Shown one piece after another: positions 51,492-60,266 of a stretch of 64,000 nt of DNA. The translations under genes and the position numbers were made by a program. Source of the DNA: Phocaeicola salanitronis DSM 18170 (lineage in GTDB: Bacteria; Bacteroidota; Bacteroidia; Bacteroidales; Bacteroidaceae). Position 1 is the first letter of the stretch; every line of letters begins with the position of its first letter. The notes under the pieces are model-generated. The model was given only the letters and a program-made list of their open reading frames with translations, searched no databases and had not been told where the DNA came from. The DNA is taken from the NCBI RefSeq assembly GCF_000190575.1, contig NC_015164.1, positions 3,018,501 through 3,082,500 on the forward strand, read 5' to 3'.

Positions 51492-52223
51492 TTAAACAAT
51501 ATGTTCGTTAACATAATTTTGAAGCTCTTGCTTATAGCTGTCGGAGACCGGTATATAATCTTTTCCGAATACAATGCGTCCCTTGTCGATAATTTTTATC
51601 TTTTGTTTTTGTACGATAAACGAGCGGTGTATGCGGATAAACCGCTCGGCCGGAAGTTTTTCTTCCATAGACCGCATGCTGATTAAAGACAGGATGGGTT
51701 TTTCGATTCCCTCTAAATGAATTTTGATGTAATCTTTCAGTCCCTCAATGTACAGTATCTTGTCGAGTTCGATTTGTATCAGCTTGTAGTCACTTTTTAC
51801 GTAAATGTATTTTTCCATGTTTTCTGCGGGTTGCGGAGAAGAATGGCTTTCTGCTTTTTGCTGGAGTTCGAACCAATGAATTGCCTTGTTGACGGCTTCC
51901 ATAAAATCGGTGTAACTGATTGGCTTTAAAAGATAGTCTAAGGCGTTGACACGGTATCCGTCTATGGCATATTGGTTGAATGCGGTGGTAAAGACGATGC
52001 GGGTGTTCTCGGTCACCATGCGCGAAAACTCCAGCCCGTTCAGTTCGGGCATTTGAATGTCTAGAAATAAGAGGTCGGCAGGATGTTCGGGCAAGTACTT
52101 CATTGCCAGTACGGCACTTGAATAGCTTCCGCAGAGTGTTAATGCCGGTGTCTTTTTTACGTAACTTTCCAGTAGCCCTAATGCCAAGGGCTCGTCATCG
52201 ATGATAGCGCAACGTAGATTCAT
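51492..52223 (-). CDS. LytTR-family response regulator
   Basis: A 243-residue regulator: receiver domain (about 1-115) with IIDDEPLALGLL, phospho-acceptor in LLFLDIQMPELNG (Asp55) and KPI, then a LytTR DNA-binding domain (about 140-240; YIYVKSDYKLIQI, RFIRIHRSFIVQ). It starts 13 bp after the LytS-type kinase gene, so the two form a two-component pair. Being at the end of the macAB-type gene cluster, it may control or respond to that efflux system. Confidence 0.9.
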   Translation of the reverse strand: MNLRCAIIDDEPLALGLLESYVKKTPALTLCGSYSSAVLAMKYLPEHPADLLFLDIQMPELNGLEFSRMVTENTRIVFTTAFNQYAIDGYRVNALDYLLKPISYTDFMEAVNKAIHWFELQQKAESHSSPQPAENMEKYIYVKSDYKLIQIELDKILYIEGLKDYIKIHLEGIEKPILSLISMRSMEEKLPAERFIRIHRSFIVQKQKIKIIDKGRIVFGKDYIPVSDSYKQELQNYVNEHIV

Positions 52224-52235
52224 ATTGTCGTTTTT

Positions 52236-53294
52236 TTAGTGTGAATGGTGTAAGTTGATGTGAATGGAAGAAATATATTCCTTTCCGTCCGCTGAAAGGT
52301 TTTGTTTCCATTGATAATTTCCCGGGTAAATCAGTTCCAGGCGTTTGCTTACCTGTTCCAGTCCGATGCCTGACCCGCTTTTGTCGGTGCGGGTTTTAGG
52401 GTGGTTGCTGTTCCGTATGTTGCAGCATATTTGTTCTTCGGTTTCGGTTATGGCAATGCGGATAAAGCTGGGTTCGGTTGGTGAAATCCCATGTTTGAAT
52501 GCGTTTTCGATTAATGAAATAAAGATAAGCGGTGCGATGGGAGTCTGGCTGTTCGGCTTGATGTCGAACGAGGTTTCTATGCTGACTTGCGGAGAAACAC
52601 GGATGCGCATCAGTTCGATGTAATTTTTAATGAAATCAATTTCTTTTATTAGCGGCACAAACATTTGCTGGTTATCGTAGAGGACATACCGCAATAGTTT
52701 GCTTAACTCTTGCACGGCTTGTTGGGCTTTTTCGGTATCGAATGCAATCAGGGCGTAGATATTGTTCAGTGTGTTGAGAAGGAAATGTGGGTTCATTTGG
52801 TTGCGGAGGTTCTTCAGTTCGGCTTCGGTACGGCTCTTTACGGCTTCCCGCCGTTCTGCCTCGGCCTTGTTCCAGCGGATACTCATGCGGATAGCTACAC
52901 TAAGTCCTGTAGAGAATATCAGGCCCGACATGTCGCGTAAGTAGAAGATGAATTGGGGAGGCAGGGGGCGGTTGAAGTCAGGGGGCGGAGGGCTGAGCAG
53001 GTTGTTCAGGTAGCGCAGGCAGAAAGTCATGCAGATAATTACAATGAAGTTGGCGAGCAAGAACCGTTTGGTATGCCCATGGAACAGGATATAAGGGATG
53101 AAGATGAAATAATTCAGGTAGAAAATGAAGAATGAGGATGCCGGGAAAAGGCTGTGATGCAAGAAAGCGTCCCAGTCAATCGTTCCGTTGGTGCGTTGCA
53201 CGAAAAAAAGAGGGAATGCGAAAAACAGTCCCCAGCAGATGATGTGTATCAAGGCTTCCAATGAATGGCGGTGAATGTCGGTCGTTTGTTTCAT
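52236..53294 (-). CDS. LytS-type sensor histidine kinase
   Basis: A 352-residue kinase with four hydrophobic helices in the N-terminal third, a coiled-coil rich in Glu/Arg, and the His_kinase domain with RNQMNPHFLLNTLNNIYALI (phosphoacceptor His), followed by an ATPase domain (PLIFISLIENAFKHGIS, SGSGIGLEQVSKRLE). The start at 53294 follows a TATCTTTG promoter box (53324-53317); an upstream Met at 53360 lies before that box. Pairs with the LytTR regulator downstream. Confidence 0.87.
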   Translation of the reverse strand: MKQTTDIHRHSLEALIHIICWGLFFAFPLFFVQRTNGTIDWDAFLHHSLFPASSFFIFYLNYFIFIPYILFHGHTKRFLLANFIVIICMTFCLRYLNNLLSPPPPDFNRPLPPQFIFYLRDMSGLIFSTGLSVAIRMSIRWNKAEAERREAVKSRTEAELKNLRNQMNPHFLLNTLNNIYALIAFDTEKAQQAVQELSKLLRYVLYDNQQMFVPLIKEIDFIKNYIELMRIRVSPQVSIETSFDIKPNSQTPIAPLIFISLIENAFKHGISPTEPSFIRIAITETEEQICCNIRNSNHPKTRTDKSGSGIGLEQVSKRLELIYPGNYQWKQNLSADGKEYISSIHINLHHSH

Positions 53295-53316
53295 AGCGTG
53301 TAAAGTAATTGATGTG

Positions 53317-53324
53317 CAAAGATA
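53317..53324 (-). promoter_or_regulatory. -7 box of the LytS-LytTR pair
   Basis: TATCTTTG on the minus strand (53324-53317) is 22 bp before the kinase start codon, allowing expression of the pair apart from the upstream efflux genes. Confidence 0.55.
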
Positions 53325-53461
53325 CAGGTAATTTTTGAAAAATCCGGCTGCAGGGAGCAAGCTCCTGAATGCAGCCGGATTAAAGAAACCAAAGTTATGA
53401 AGAACAAAGTTATTTTAGCAGAACTTTCACAAGCTCCGGACTAAAATCAAACGTAGTGCTT

Positions 53462-54682
53462 TTATTCGTAGCGCAGGGCTTCAATCGGGTCAAGGTCGGC
53501 GGCTTTCTTTGCCGGATACCAGCCGAAAAAGACTCCTGTCAGCGTACATACGGCAAAAGATAGCAGGACGCTCCACGGCTGGATAAAGACCGGCCAGTGT
53601 GCCACGGCTTTGATGACAAAGCTGGCTCCGCATCCCAATATGACCCCGATCAGTCCTCCCGTGATGCTGATAAGAATGGATTCTATCAGGAATTGCGAGA
53701 GTATATCGATGCCTCGTGCTCCTACCGACATGCGCAATCCGATTTCGCGGGTGCGCTCGGTGACCGAAACATACATGATGTTCATGATTCCGATGCCTCC
53801 TACGACGAGCGAAATACCTGCAATGCAGGCGAGCAAAGTTGTCATAAGGTCGGTCGTCGTATTCAGCATCGAACTTAATTCTTGCTGGGTGCGGATGGTG
53901 AAGTCATCTTCATCGCTTGCCTTCAGCTTATGCTCGCGTCGCAAGATGGTCGTGATTTCGTCTACCGCTTCCTCTGTCATGTCTTCGGTCAATGCCGATG
54001 CAAATATACCACTTAAATAGGTTTGCGCCAACAAACGTTTCATAACAGTTGTATAAGGAGCTAAAACAATGTCGTCTTGGTCTTGCCCCATGGAGTTATA
54101 TCCTTTTGATTTCAACACTCCGATGACCCGGAGCGGAATCTTGTTGCATCGGATGATTTTTCCGATAGGGTCGGTCCCGTCAGGGAAAAGGTTGTCGACA
54201 ATGGTTTTTCCGATTACGCATACTTTTGCGGCGGTGCGGATATCGTTGTCACTGAACTTTTCTCCTTGTTCCACCGTAAGCTGGCGGATTTCCAGGTAAT
54301 CATTGCTGCATCCGGTCACCGATGAAGGATAGTTGTTTGAGCCTGCAATGAGTTGTCCGGATGAAGATACATTGGGGCTGATAGCGGCAAGGTAAATGCA
54401 TTCCTCATGCAGCTTTTCGTAGTTTTCCAGTTTCAATGTCTGCATGGAAGAGGGGTCTTGGCGCACTCCGCCTCGCATTTCGGCTCCCGGATGAATCATA
54501 ATCATGTTGGAACCCATTTCCGAAATCTGTTGCTGGATGCTTCGTTTAGACCCTTGTCCGATGGCAAGCATGGCGATGACCGAAGCTACGCCGATGATGA
54601 TTCCCAACATGGTGAGAAAGGCGCGCAGCTTGTTGTTTGCCAAAGCGCGAAGTGCTATTTTAAATAGGTTTGTTCCGTTCAT
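53462..54682 (-). CDS. MacB-type ABC transporter permease
   Basis: A 406-residue permease: first helix with the MacB signature LTMLGIIIGVASVIAMLAIGQG, a periplasmic domain (about 45-275), then the FtsX-like domain with GGIGIMNIMYVSVTERTREI, GLRMSVGARG and the closing GVFFGWYPAKKAADLDPIEAL. The ATPase is encoded by a separate gene upstream, whereas E. coli MacB has both in one chain. Part of a TolC-adaptor-ATPase-permease operon. Confidence 0.9.
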   Translation of the reverse strand: MNGTNLFKIALRALANNKLRAFLTMLGIIIGVASVIAMLAIGQGSKRSIQQQISEMGSNMIMIHPGAEMRGGVRQDPSSMQTLKLENYEKLHEECIYLAAISPNVSSSGQLIAGSNNYPSSVTGCSNDYLEIRQLTVEQGEKFSDNDIRTAAKVCVIGKTIVDNLFPDGTDPIGKIIRCNKIPLRVIGVLKSKGYNSMGQDQDDIVLAPYTTVMKRLLAQTYLSGIFASALTEDMTEEAVDEITTILRREHKLKASDEDDFTIRTQQELSSMLNTTTDLMTTLLACIAGISLVVGGIGIMNIMYVSVTERTREIGLRMSVGARGIDILSQFLIESILISITGGLIGVILGCGASFVIKAVAHWPVFIQPWSVLLSFAVCTLTGVFFGWYPAKKAADLDPIEALRYE

Positions 54683-54811
54683 TTCTATTATTTCTTTGTA
54701 TAGGTGATTCTTAAATGCCGAATCATCTGGTTTCCTAAAGAAGGTAGAATTATCCTCTTTTTTTCTGTTTCTTTTTAATAAAGTGTGCCCGGTTGTGCCG
54801 CCGTTCTGTTT

Positions 54812-55564
54812 TTATGAGTCATCTTCATCGTTTTTAGGCAATGTCGCAAGTGTTTCGGCTGCCGACAAGATTTCCGGATTCACTTTGTCTTCTATCACAT
54901 GCCCGTCGCGGAGCCGGATGTTCCGGCTGCTGTATTGGGCAAGGTCGGGATTGTGGGTGACAAAAATGATGGTGCGTCCTTCAGCATGCAGCTTTTGGAA
55001 CAGTACCAAAATCTCAAAAGAGGTCCGTGTGTCAAGGTTTCCGGTAGCTTCATCTGCTAAGATGACGGCAGGGTCGTTTACTAAGGCACGGGCAATAGCT
55101 ACACGTTGCATTTGGCCTCCCGACATTTGGTTGGACTTGTGTTCCAATCGGTCGCCCAACCCTACTGCAATGAGTGCCTGAACGGCTCTTTTACGTCGTT
55201 CAGCAGCGCTGACTGCAGGGTTATACATCAGCGGAAGCTCAACGTTGGCTACGGCAGTGGTTTTAGGAAGAAGGTTGTAATTCTGAAATACAAAACCAAT
55301 CTTACGGTTGCGCAAGATAGCGCGTTGCGATTTGCTCATGGTGCGCACCGATACGCCATCCAGATAATATTCTCCGCTGGTTGGGGTATCAAGGCAGCCC
55401 AATGTGTTGAGCAATGTGGATTTCCCGGAGCCGGAGGTGCCCATGATGGTCACGAATTCTCCTTCGCTGATGGTGAATGAGATGCCTCGCAATGCGTGTA
55501 CCACTTCATTACCTACGATGAAATTCCGCTTGATATTCTGTAGCTCGATAACCGTTTTGCTCAT
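54812..55564 (-). CDS. ABC transporter ATP-binding protein (MacB/LolD type)
   Basis: A 250-residue ATPase with Walker A IMGTSGSGKSTLLN, Q-loop VFQNYNLLPKTTA, signature SGGQMQRVAIARA, Walker B VILADEATGNLD and switch His (VTHNPDL). It energises the permease encoded 129 bp downstream. The 16-bp gap upstream to the adaptor gene supports one operon. Confidence 0.92.
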   Translation of the reverse strand: MSKTVIELQNIKRNFIVGNEVVHALRGISFTISEGEFVTIMGTSGSGKSTLLNTLGCLDTPTSGEYYLDGVSVRTMSKSQRAILRNRKIGFVFQNYNLLPKTTAVANVELPLMYNPAVSAAERRKRAVQALIAVGLGDRLEHKSNQMSGGQMQRVAIARALVNDPAVILADEATGNLDTRTSFEILVLFQKLHAEGRTIIFVTHNPDLAQYSSRNIRLRDGHVIEDKVNPEILSAAETLATLPKNDEDDS

Positions 55565-55580
55565 ATCCGTACAATACCTT

Positions 55581-56807
55581 TTATTTCTTGTCTTTATTTT
55601 TGTTTTCTCCCGGAGGTCCCGGCATGAAAGGGCTTCGTTCGCCTTGTGCTTCGCTTTCGGACATTTCCGGAATAGTGTTCGCTACTACGGCTTCGGTCAC
55701 TACGGCAGTCCCCTCGCTGATGCCTTCCATGATTTCGGTCTTGGAACCGTCGCTGATTCCGGTTTTTACCGGATGGGCAGTAAATACATCGTTCTCTAAT
55801 GTCCAGACTTTGTGAGGGCTGTCGCAATCTTTTATTTCCCGTCCGCCTGCAATTTCCTTACTGGGAGTAAAGCGCAGGGCTTTTGCCGGAACGGTCAGTA
55901 CATTATCATGTATTAATGTGTAAATGGTTACATTGGCAGTCAGGCGAGGCTTTAGTTTTAAGTCCGGATTGTCGGCGGTGATGACCACTTCATAAGTGAC
56001 TACTGTGCTTTCACTGCTTGAGGTGGAGCTGCTGCTCGAACTGCTGTTGACGCTTCCTAAACGGACTTGTCTTACTTCCCCTTCGAATACATCATCGGGG
56101 TAGGCATCTACCGTAAACGTAACCTTTGCTCCGTCAGTAACTCCTGCAATATCAGCTTCGTCCACATCGGCTACTACTTGCATTTGGGTCAGGTCGGCTG
56201 CAATGGTGAAGAGGGTCGGAGTTTCAAATCCGGACGCTACGGTTTGCCCTTCCTCTACATCTTTGCTGGTTACGATTCCGTCAATCGGCGAAGTGATGGT
56301 GGCATACGACAGGTTTCGTTCGGCTTTCGAAAGTTCTGCCTGGCTTTGTTCGTACGTGCTTTTTGCACGCTGGTAATCGTAAGTCGATTGTTCGTAATCC
56401 GTATCGCTGATTAATTGCTTTTCGTGTAGTGTTCTGTTCCGTTCGTATAACTTCTTTTGGTATTCGTATTCCGCTTTTGCGCCGTTATAGGTGGCTTGTG
56501 CCGATTGCAAGTCGCTTAATAAGGTGACTTTATCCATTTCGGCAATAACCTCTCCTTGTTTGACAATGGAGTTATAGTCCACATAAATTTTATCGATAAT
56601 GCCGGAGACCTGCGTACCGACTTCCACTTCGGTTACAGGCTCAATGGTTCCTGTGGCTGTAATGGAATTGCTTACACTCCCTGTTTGTGCCTTTTCTGTA
56701 GCAAAGTCCACTTTGTTCTTGGCTTTAGCTCCACCGAATATCCAGCATCCTGCAATAATCATTACAACGATGACCGTAATGATAATTATCGTTTTCTTGT
56801 TTTTCAT
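55581..56807 (-). CDS. MacA-type periplasmic adaptor protein
   Basis: A 408-residue HlyD-like adaptor. One N-terminal helix, a barrel-sandwich half (TGTIEPVTEVEVGTQVSGII, then ATITSPIDGIVTSKDVEEGQ), a long alpha-hairpin (about 95-175) and a beta-barrel (GAKVTFTVDAYPDDVFEGEV). A Ser-rich stretch (SSSSSSTSSSES) interrupts the barrel. It bridges the MacB transporter and the TolC-type channel encoded 12 bp upstream. Confidence 0.9.
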   Translation of the reverse strand: MKNKKTIIIITVIVVMIIAGCWIFGGAKAKNKVDFATEKAQTGSVSNSITATGTIEPVTEVEVGTQVSGIIDKIYVDYNSIVKQGEVIAEMDKVTLLSDLQSAQATYNGAKAEYEYQKKLYERNRTLHEKQLISDTDYEQSTYDYQRAKSTYEQSQAELSKAERNLSYATITSPIDGIVTSKDVEEGQTVASGFETPTLFTIAADLTQMQVVADVDEADIAGVTDGAKVTFTVDAYPDDVFEGEVRQVRLGSVNSSSSSSSTSSSESTVVTYEVVITADNPDLKLKPRLTANVTIYTLIHDNVLTVPAKALRFTPSKEIAGGREIKDCDSPHKVWTLENDVFTAHPVKTGISDGSKTEIMEGISEGTAVVTEAVVANTIPEMSESEAQGERSPFMPGPPGENKNKDKK

Positions 56808-56819
56808 CTTGTTGCTTGT

Positions 56820-58172
56820 TTATAATTCAATATTGTTTCCTGCGTAAAAATTCAATAAGGTACGGCTTAAGATAGCCATGTATTTTGCTTGCACTAATTC
56901 TTGTTTGGCACTTAACAGATTGTTCTTTTCGGTAAGCAGCTCGACCGTATTTTTCATGCCTAAATTGAATTGTTCGTTTACCATGTCAAAACTGGTTTGG
57001 CTGCTTTTGACTTTGGTTTCGGCTGCGGCATATTGTTGTTGGGCATTTAAGGCATCCAGCCATAAGCCTTCAATCGTGCTATATAGCTCTTTTTGTTTGT
57101 TTATCAGGTCTAATTGGCTTGTATTGTATTGAAGCCGCGCTTTTTGTACGTTGCTTTTGTTTTGCCTGTTGTCGAATATCGGAATGCTCAGGTTGATGCT
57201 TATCATGTTGTTCCAACCGTATTTCATTTGTTGTGCCCAGTTGTTGGTGCTGGCATTATTGGTCATGCTCGAGCTGGATGCGGACAGGCTGATGGTAGGG
57301 TAATAGCCTGCTTTAGCGGCTGATATGCCTAATTTGGCGTTTTCAATGCTCAGCTTCCCGCTTTGGATTTCAGGGCGTATGGAGAGTGCCGTCTGATAAA
57401 TGTCTGTTTGATTGGGCAATAATCGCATGATGTCTTCATATTCAAGCTGAGGAAGCACCAAATCCATTTCTTCTGTGCCGTCTAATTCTAACAATTGTTT
57501 TAATTGTAATTTGTAATCCCGTAAGGAACTTTCGGCAGAAACTACTTGGTATTTGTCGTTGCTCACCTGTGCTTCCAGTTGGGCAAGGTCGGCTTTCGAG
57601 ATGCTTCCTTCCTTGAACAGTTCTTCTCCTCTTTTATAAGTGGCTTCGCTGACCTCCAACGTCCCTTTGTTTATGGAGATGGATTCATCGGCATATAGGA
57701 TTTGGATAAAAAGCTGCGCGATTTGCTCTTGAAGCGTATTCTCGGTTTCCGAAACGCTTAGTTGGGCGATGGCTTTGTTTGTCTTTTGCTGCTTTAACGT
57801 GTTTAATCGTTTTCCTCCGTTCCATAAAGTCCATGCGGCATTCACGCTATAACTCCCGTTATAGGTGGTCCGGCTGTCACTGCTGATGATTTCCGTGCCG
57901 CTTACTGTTGAGCTTTGTTCTTGATAGGGACGGTTGACTACGTTGTGTCCTGTACTGAACGACAGGGTTGGGAAAAGGCTGGCGCGGGCGTCTTTGATGT
58001 CTATTTCACTTTCTTGAAGCGAGATTTTGTCTTGTTGCAATTGAATGTTTTTTTCAAGTGCATAGTTGATACAATCTTCTAACGTCCATTGCGCCCTTTC
58101 TTGCTTGTCTTGTGCGTAGAATGGGGCAATGGCCGATAAAACAGCAAACATACAAATGATTCGTAATTTCAT
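56820..58172 (-). CDS. TolC-family outer membrane efflux protein
   Basis: A 450-residue protein with a signal peptide (1-20), two homologous OEP repeats starting WTLEDCINYALEKNIQLQQ and (about 240) MRLLPNQTDIYQTALSIRP, and long coiled-coil helices. It forms the outer membrane exit duct for the MacAB-like pump. First gene of the efflux operon, with a clear promoter at 58198-58229. Confidence 0.9.
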   Translation of the reverse strand: MKLRIICMFAVLSAIAPFYAQDKQERAQWTLEDCINYALEKNIQLQQDKISLQESEIDIKDARASLFPTLSFSTGHNVVNRPYQEQSSTVSGTEIISSDSRTTYNGSYSVNAAWTLWNGGKRLNTLKQQKTNKAIAQLSVSETENTLQEQIAQLFIQILYADESISINKGTLEVSEATYKRGEELFKEGSISKADLAQLEAQVSNDKYQVVSAESSLRDYKLQLKQLLELDGTEEMDLVLPQLEYEDIMRLLPNQTDIYQTALSIRPEIQSGKLSIENAKLGISAAKAGYYPTISLSASSSSMTNNASTNNWAQQMKYGWNNMISINLSIPIFDNRQNKSNVQKARLQYNTSQLDLINKQKELYSTIEGLWLDALNAQQQYAAAETKVKSSQTSFDMVNEQFNLGMKNTVELLTEKNNLLSAKQELVQAKYMAILSRTLLNFYAGNNIEL

Positions 58173-58197
58173 ATATTATTCGTTTAGTTTTACATCA

Positions 58198-58229
58198 CAA
58201 AAGTATGAATCAGCTTAGAAAGTTTCAAA
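58198..58229 (-). promoter_or_regulatory. Promoter of the TolC-MacAB operon
   Basis: On the minus strand TTTG (58229-58226), a 20-base spacer and TACTTTTG (58205-58198) match the Bacteroidetes consensus; leader about 19 nt. Confidence 0.65.
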
Positions 58230-58340
58230 AGATTTAGATTAATGGATAAATTTTGCAGATAAAGGCTTGCTTTTTACCGATAAAAGGTTTTCCTTTGTGA
58301 TTGTTTAGATACCCGCATTCCGCCAGTTAATATGTTTGCA

Positions 58341-58427
58341 AAACGAAGATATATTCATAGGCAATTCCAGTTAACTGCTGCAGCCTGAGAAGATAACTGA
58401 GACGGCAAAGTAAGTATATCTTCGTTT
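58341..58427 (+). promoter_or_regulatory. Inverted repeat in the cyd operon upstream region
   Basis: AAACGAAGATATA (58341-58353) and TATATCTTCGTTT (58415-58427) are perfect 13-bp inverted repeats 61 bases apart. A possible -7 box, TATGTTTG (58331-58338), lies just upstream, which would put the hairpin in the leader. It is the main structured part of the 303-bp gap before the DUF4492 gene; the tolC promoter is at its other end. Confidence 0.5.
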
Positions 58428-58475
58428 GGCACGCCGCTATTTAGGCTGATTGAGGGGCGTTTATAAAGCTAAATT

Positions 58476-58709
58476 ATGATTAAAACACAGATGTTCCTCA
58501 GTATATGGAAGTTCTACTTGGACGGCTTTCGTTCGATGACTATCGGACGGACGCTGTGGATTCTTATTTTAATAAAGCTTTTTATCATGTTCGTTATATT
58601 GAAAGTGTTTTTCTTTCCTGATTTCTTGAAAGGAAAGACTGCGGAAGAGAAGCAAAATTATGTAGGAAACGAGTTGATAATCCGTTCTGCAAATTCATTA
58701 ACTAAATAA
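58476..58709 (+). CDS. DUF4492 small membrane protein of the cyd operon
   Basis: A 77-residue protein with one central hydrophobic helix (about 27-48: TLWILILIKLFIMFVILKVF) and charged ends. DUF4492 proteins are found directly upstream of cydA in Bacteroidetes; here the gap is 14 bp. A small accessory subunit of cytochrome bd, comparable in position to CydX, is plausible but unproven. Confidence 0.82.
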   Translation: MIKTQMFLSIWKFYLDGFRSMTIGRTLWILILIKLFIMFVILKVFFFPDFLKGKTAEEKQNYVGNELIIRSANSLTK

Positions 58710-58723
58710 ATAATTAGAAACGT

Positions 58724-60232
58724 ATGTTGGAAAGTATTGACACCTCGATGATTGACTGGTCGAGAGCACAATTTGCTTTAACAGCCATGTATCATTGGCT
58801 GTTTGTGCCGCTGACGTTAGGGCTTGCGGTAATTATGGGATTGATGGAAACCTTGTATGTGATATCGGGAAATGAGTTTTGGAAACGGACTGCCAAGTTT
58901 TGGATGAAATTGTTTGGCATTAATTTTGCCGTAGGGGTAGCTACAGGGTTGATTCTTGAATTCCAATTTGGTACGAATTGGAGCAATTATTCTTGGTTCG
59001 TGGGAGATATCTTCGGGGCTCCTTTGGCAATCGAGGGCATTCTTGCCTTTTTCATGGAAGCGACTTTTGTGGCAGTGATGTTTTTTGGTTGGAATAAGGT
59101 GAGCAAGAAGTTCCATTTGGCATCGACCTGGCTTACCGGATTAGGAGCCACTATCTCGGCTTGGTGGATTCTGGTGGCTAATTCATGGATGCAATATCCT
59201 GTAGGCATGGCATTCAATCCGGATACCGTGCGTAATGAAATGACCGATTTTATGGCTGTAGCTTTCTCGCCGGTGGCGGTGATGAAGTTTTTGCATACTG
59301 TGCTCAGCAGCTGGATGTTGGGAGCCGTATTTGTTATTGGGGTAAGTGCCTGGTTCCTATTGCGTAAACGTGAAAAGGAACTTGCGGTTGGAAGCATGAA
59401 GATTGCTGCGGGTGTAGGTCTGTTTGCTTCTTTGGTGACGGCTATGACGGGGGATAAGTCTGCATATCAAGTGGCGCAATGCCAGCCTATGAAACTGGCG
59501 GCGATGGAGGCATTGTATGATGGAGGGACAAGCGAACCTTTGACTGTAGTGGGAGACATTAAGATACCGAAGATGCTTTCTTATTTGGCGACTCATGACT
59601 TTGAAGGCTATGTGCCGGGCATCAATAATATCTTGTTAGGGGGATACATGCTTCCGGATGGCACAACGGCATTGTCTGCCGCAGAAAAAATAACAAAAGG
59701 GAAAGAAGCGATAGCGGCGTTGGCTGATTATCGCGAAGCGAAGCAGGCTGGGAAGCAGGCGGAAATGGATAATGCTCGTGAAATACTGGAAGCGAATATG
59801 CCGTATTTCGGATATGGGTATATTGAGGATTCTAATTCGTTGGTTCCCAATGTTTGGCTTTTGTTCTGGGCTTTCCGTGTAATGGTGGGATTAGGGATGT
59901 ATTTCATTGCGTTCTTTGCTTTAGTCCTCTTCTTGTCTTGGAAACGTAAATTGTCGAAATTCACTTGGTTGCATTATGTGTCTTTGGTGAGCATTCCTTT
60001 AGCTTATATTGCCGGACAGGCTGGCTGGATTGTAGCGGAAGTAGGACGCCAGCCTTGGACTATTCAAGATTTGCTTCCGGTAAATGCGGCTATCTCGCAT
60101 CTGGAAACAGGTTCCGTTGTGACAACCTTCTTTATCTTTTTGATTCTTTTTACCGTGTTGTTATTGGCTGAGATAGGCATTATGCTGAAAGCGATTCAGA
60201 AAGGTCCTGAAAAAGGCTTGAATGTGAAGTGA
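58724..60232 (+). CDS. cydA: Cytochrome bd ubiquinol/menaquinol oxidase subunit I
   Basis: A 502-residue CydA. Heme ligands are in place: His24 (AMYHWLF, b595), His191 (VMKFLHTV) and Met387 (FWAFRVMVGLG) for b558. The quinol loop has the conserved Lys257 and Glu262 (PMKLAAMEA), and GWIVAEVGRQPW is intact near 420. With CydB it reduces oxygen to water with high affinity, explaining nanaerobic respiration in Bacteroides-type organisms. Confidence 0.95.
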   Translation: MLESIDTSMIDWSRAQFALTAMYHWLFVPLTLGLAVIMGLMETLYVISGNEFWKRTAKFWMKLFGINFAVGVATGLILEFQFGTNWSNYSWFVGDIFGAPLAIEGILAFFMEATFVAVMFFGWNKVSKKFHLASTWLTGLGATISAWWILVANSWMQYPVGMAFNPDTVRNEMTDFMAVAFSPVAVMKFLHTVLSSWMLGAVFVIGVSAWFLLRKREKELAVGSMKIAAGVGLFASLVTAMTGDKSAYQVAQCQPMKLAAMEALYDGGTSEPLTVVGDIKIPKMLSYLATHDFEGYVPGINNILLGGYMLPDGTTALSAAEKITKGKEAIAALADYREAKQAGKQAEMDNAREILEANMPYFGYGYIEDSNSLVPNVWLLFWAFRVMVGLGMYFIAFFALVLFLSWKRKLSKFTWLHYVSLVSIPLAYIAGQAGWIVAEVGRQPWTIQDLLPVNAAISHLETGSVVTTFFIFLILFTVLLLAEIGIMLKAIQKGPEKGLNVK

Positions 60233-60266
60233 GAGAGAATTATTGTTTTTATTTTTAATTGTTTAC

